Assembly: GCA_000697335.1 (NCBI GenBank)
Contig: JNEM01007746.1
Location: 1-10,677 of the forward strand
Reading direction: 5' to 3'
DNA length: 10,677 bases
Source of the DNA: Conidiobolus incongruus B7586
Lineage: Eukaryota; Entomophthoromycota; Entomophthoromycetes; Entomophthorales; Conidiobolaceae
The notes beneath the pieces are model-generated. The model saw nothing but the letters and a program-made list of their open reading frames with translations, made no database searches and had not been told where the DNA came from. Both the position numbers and the translations under genes were made by a program. Below, piece by piece: positions 9,205-10,677 of the stretch; positions within the stretch are counted from its first letter, which is position 1; each line of letters begins with the position of its first letter.

Positions 9205-9461
9205 CAAAATATTATATAATTGTGTTAAAAACTGTGATATGTTCTCTTAACTCAACTAGGTTAATTAAAATTTGTTTATTATTTTCAATTCAATTAAATT
9301 TATTAAATATAAAAGTATTATATATTATATATTAATTCTTAATTATTATATTGAATTAATATAAAATGTTTGAATTAATCAAGCGGCTAGAATTATTATA
9401 GACAAATTGGCAGCTTACGCAATATATTTGATATCCAAAACTATCTATATTAGAGTTTTAC

Positions 9462-9485
9462 TATTAACCTATATATTTAAACTAA
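9462..9485 (+). repeat. Dispersed 24-bp direct repeat, unit 2
   Basis: The second unit of the pair with 9181-9204, 281 bases downstream in the same orientation. The single mismatch is a transition (T in unit 1, C here). Confidence 0.7.
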
Positions 9486-10677
9486 TAATATATTGTTGCT
9501 GATTATTTATTGGAAATTTTATATAATATAATCATTGGTCATTTAGTTTTAATATCTGAAAACTTAACTTTTAATATATATGATAACATGGTTTATAGTT
9601 TAAATATAGTAACTAGTTTATATTTTGAAATTTATAATAATTTTAAAAATATTGTAAAAAAAAGAATCATGCATAAAATTCTACTTTGCGTATTTAATAA
9701 TATCTGGTGTAATTTATTTTTATAAATATCTTTGATATACTCAAATATTCTAATTTCGATATCCAAATATATGTTGAATTAATACAATTCTTTTTTTCAA
9801 TTATTATGTTATATTTCACTATGTTTGAATATTCTTTAGGATATTTTCCATCAAATTGAAATAGTTCAAAATAATTCATATATTTAATTATTGATGATAT
9901 TTTAATATTTCACTGACATCCTTTAATATAGATTTAATCTATTAACTTCTTGTAATTAAATTATACGTTAATAATGTGATACCTTGACATATTATATTTA
10001 GCTTAGTGTTTTACACTATGTCATGATATGCCTATAAAATATCAAAATTATCTTTACATAAGTATATATAATACTATATAAACGACAGGTATTCTTGATT
10101 GATTTAATATCATAATTTTTACTAAAAATATGATAAAAAACCTTAAATAGTTTGTTAATAGCTATACAAAAATACTTAATTATATTAATTTTTAATATTA
10201 TAAACTTATCATTTATTTTCATTAATTATATTGAAATAATATTTTTTAAAATCTAGACCATAAAGAAATTTATATAATTGTTTTAAATTATTGATTTTAT
10301 ATTAAAGAGTACAAGAAATATTTGATAACTTTTAATTAAGATATAATGGACAATGCATAATGGATATATCTATATAATATCAATATAAACTTGAGAATTA
10401 TAAATCTTAAAATAATTAAAAATGAATATTTTAATTTTTGTTAGAAATGAAATTCCTAATATTCGATAATATATAACATAAATATTACTTGAATTTTTAC
10501 ATTTTATGATTTATCAAAAATAACATATTTTTGTAAATATAAATAAAATTTTATATTTTGAAAAATATATTTAATGATAAACTTAAAGATAGTTTTATAT
10601 TATTATTTGTTTTAATTATTTTATATAATATTCAAAATAAATAACAATTTTATGAATTTTTTGTTTTATTTTAATTA

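Larger units (their letters stand above)
8641..10677. other. AT-rich right flank, no gene seen
   Basis: I see no supported gene. Several open frames of 60-71 codons occur, but two start at TTG and all are made mostly of I, N, Y, K, L and F. A small patch near 9380-9440 has more G+C and is protein-like in more than one frame, so it may be old coding sequence. A 24-bp repeat is listed separately. Confidence 0.5.

Noticed and set aside
8648-9725. Two plus-strand 71-codon open frames (8648-8863 and 9510-9725)
   Set aside because: Both start at TTG, are rich in I, N, L, F and Y, and show no domain, splice partner or change in base composition.
9694-10222. Two minus-strand open frames of 61 and 68 codons with ATG starts
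   Set aside because: The first has a slightly more natural composition but no recognisable motif and overlaps another chance frame; the second is almost all I, K, N and Y. Neither can be supported as a gene.

Overview
This is a very AT-rich eukaryotic nuclear window. By eye the flanks are well under 20% G+C, with short mixed A/T words rather than long homopolymers. It holds one convincing intact protein gene, at 4568-5350 on the + strand: a three-exon gene for a small heat-shock-factor (HSF) type DNA-binding protein of 205 residues. The gene uses the standard code, has two short GT-AG introns (113 and 52 nt) with branch-site-like CTAAC/TTAAC words about 17-20 nt before the acceptor, and carries an HSF domain with a short wing. 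These traits fit a fungus or fungus-like eukaryote best, and the gene would sit in an AT-rich, repeat-decayed compartment. The lineage is inference and I cannot name it.

Layout. Bases 1-585 and 1899-3169 are two diverged copies of one element in opposite orientation. The second copy looks complete: about 1.27 kb, 13-bp perfect terminal inverted repeats and TA at both ends, like a Tc1/mariner-type DNA transposon; I could read no transposase. Bases 586-1898 and 3170-3980 hold no gene I can support. Bases 3980-4180 carry a short minus-strand coding-like patch. A pair of heat-shock-element-like palindromes lies at 4291-4313, about 255-280 bases before the HSF start codon. The HSF gene follows. 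From about 5360 to 6570 the minus strand carries fragments resembling an LTR-retrotransposon pol region (reverse transcriptase and RNase H-like), clearly an old and heavily broken copy. From 6570 to the end the sequence becomes AT-rich again, with a few isolated coding-like scraps, a dispersed 24-bp repeat and nothing else I can support.

Reading as a whole: one live-looking regulatory gene about 0.8 kb long, with exons at roughly 38-40% G+C by eye, sits inside DNA that is otherwise dead or dying mobile elements. The contrast between the intact splice sites and frame of the gene and the decay around it argues that the gene is, or was recently, under selection. Differences between the two copies of the terminal-inverted-repeat element near their shared end are mostly C/T and G/A, as expected from cytosine-directed decay such as repeat-induced point mutation. 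That mechanism is an inference that needs a dinucleotide count.
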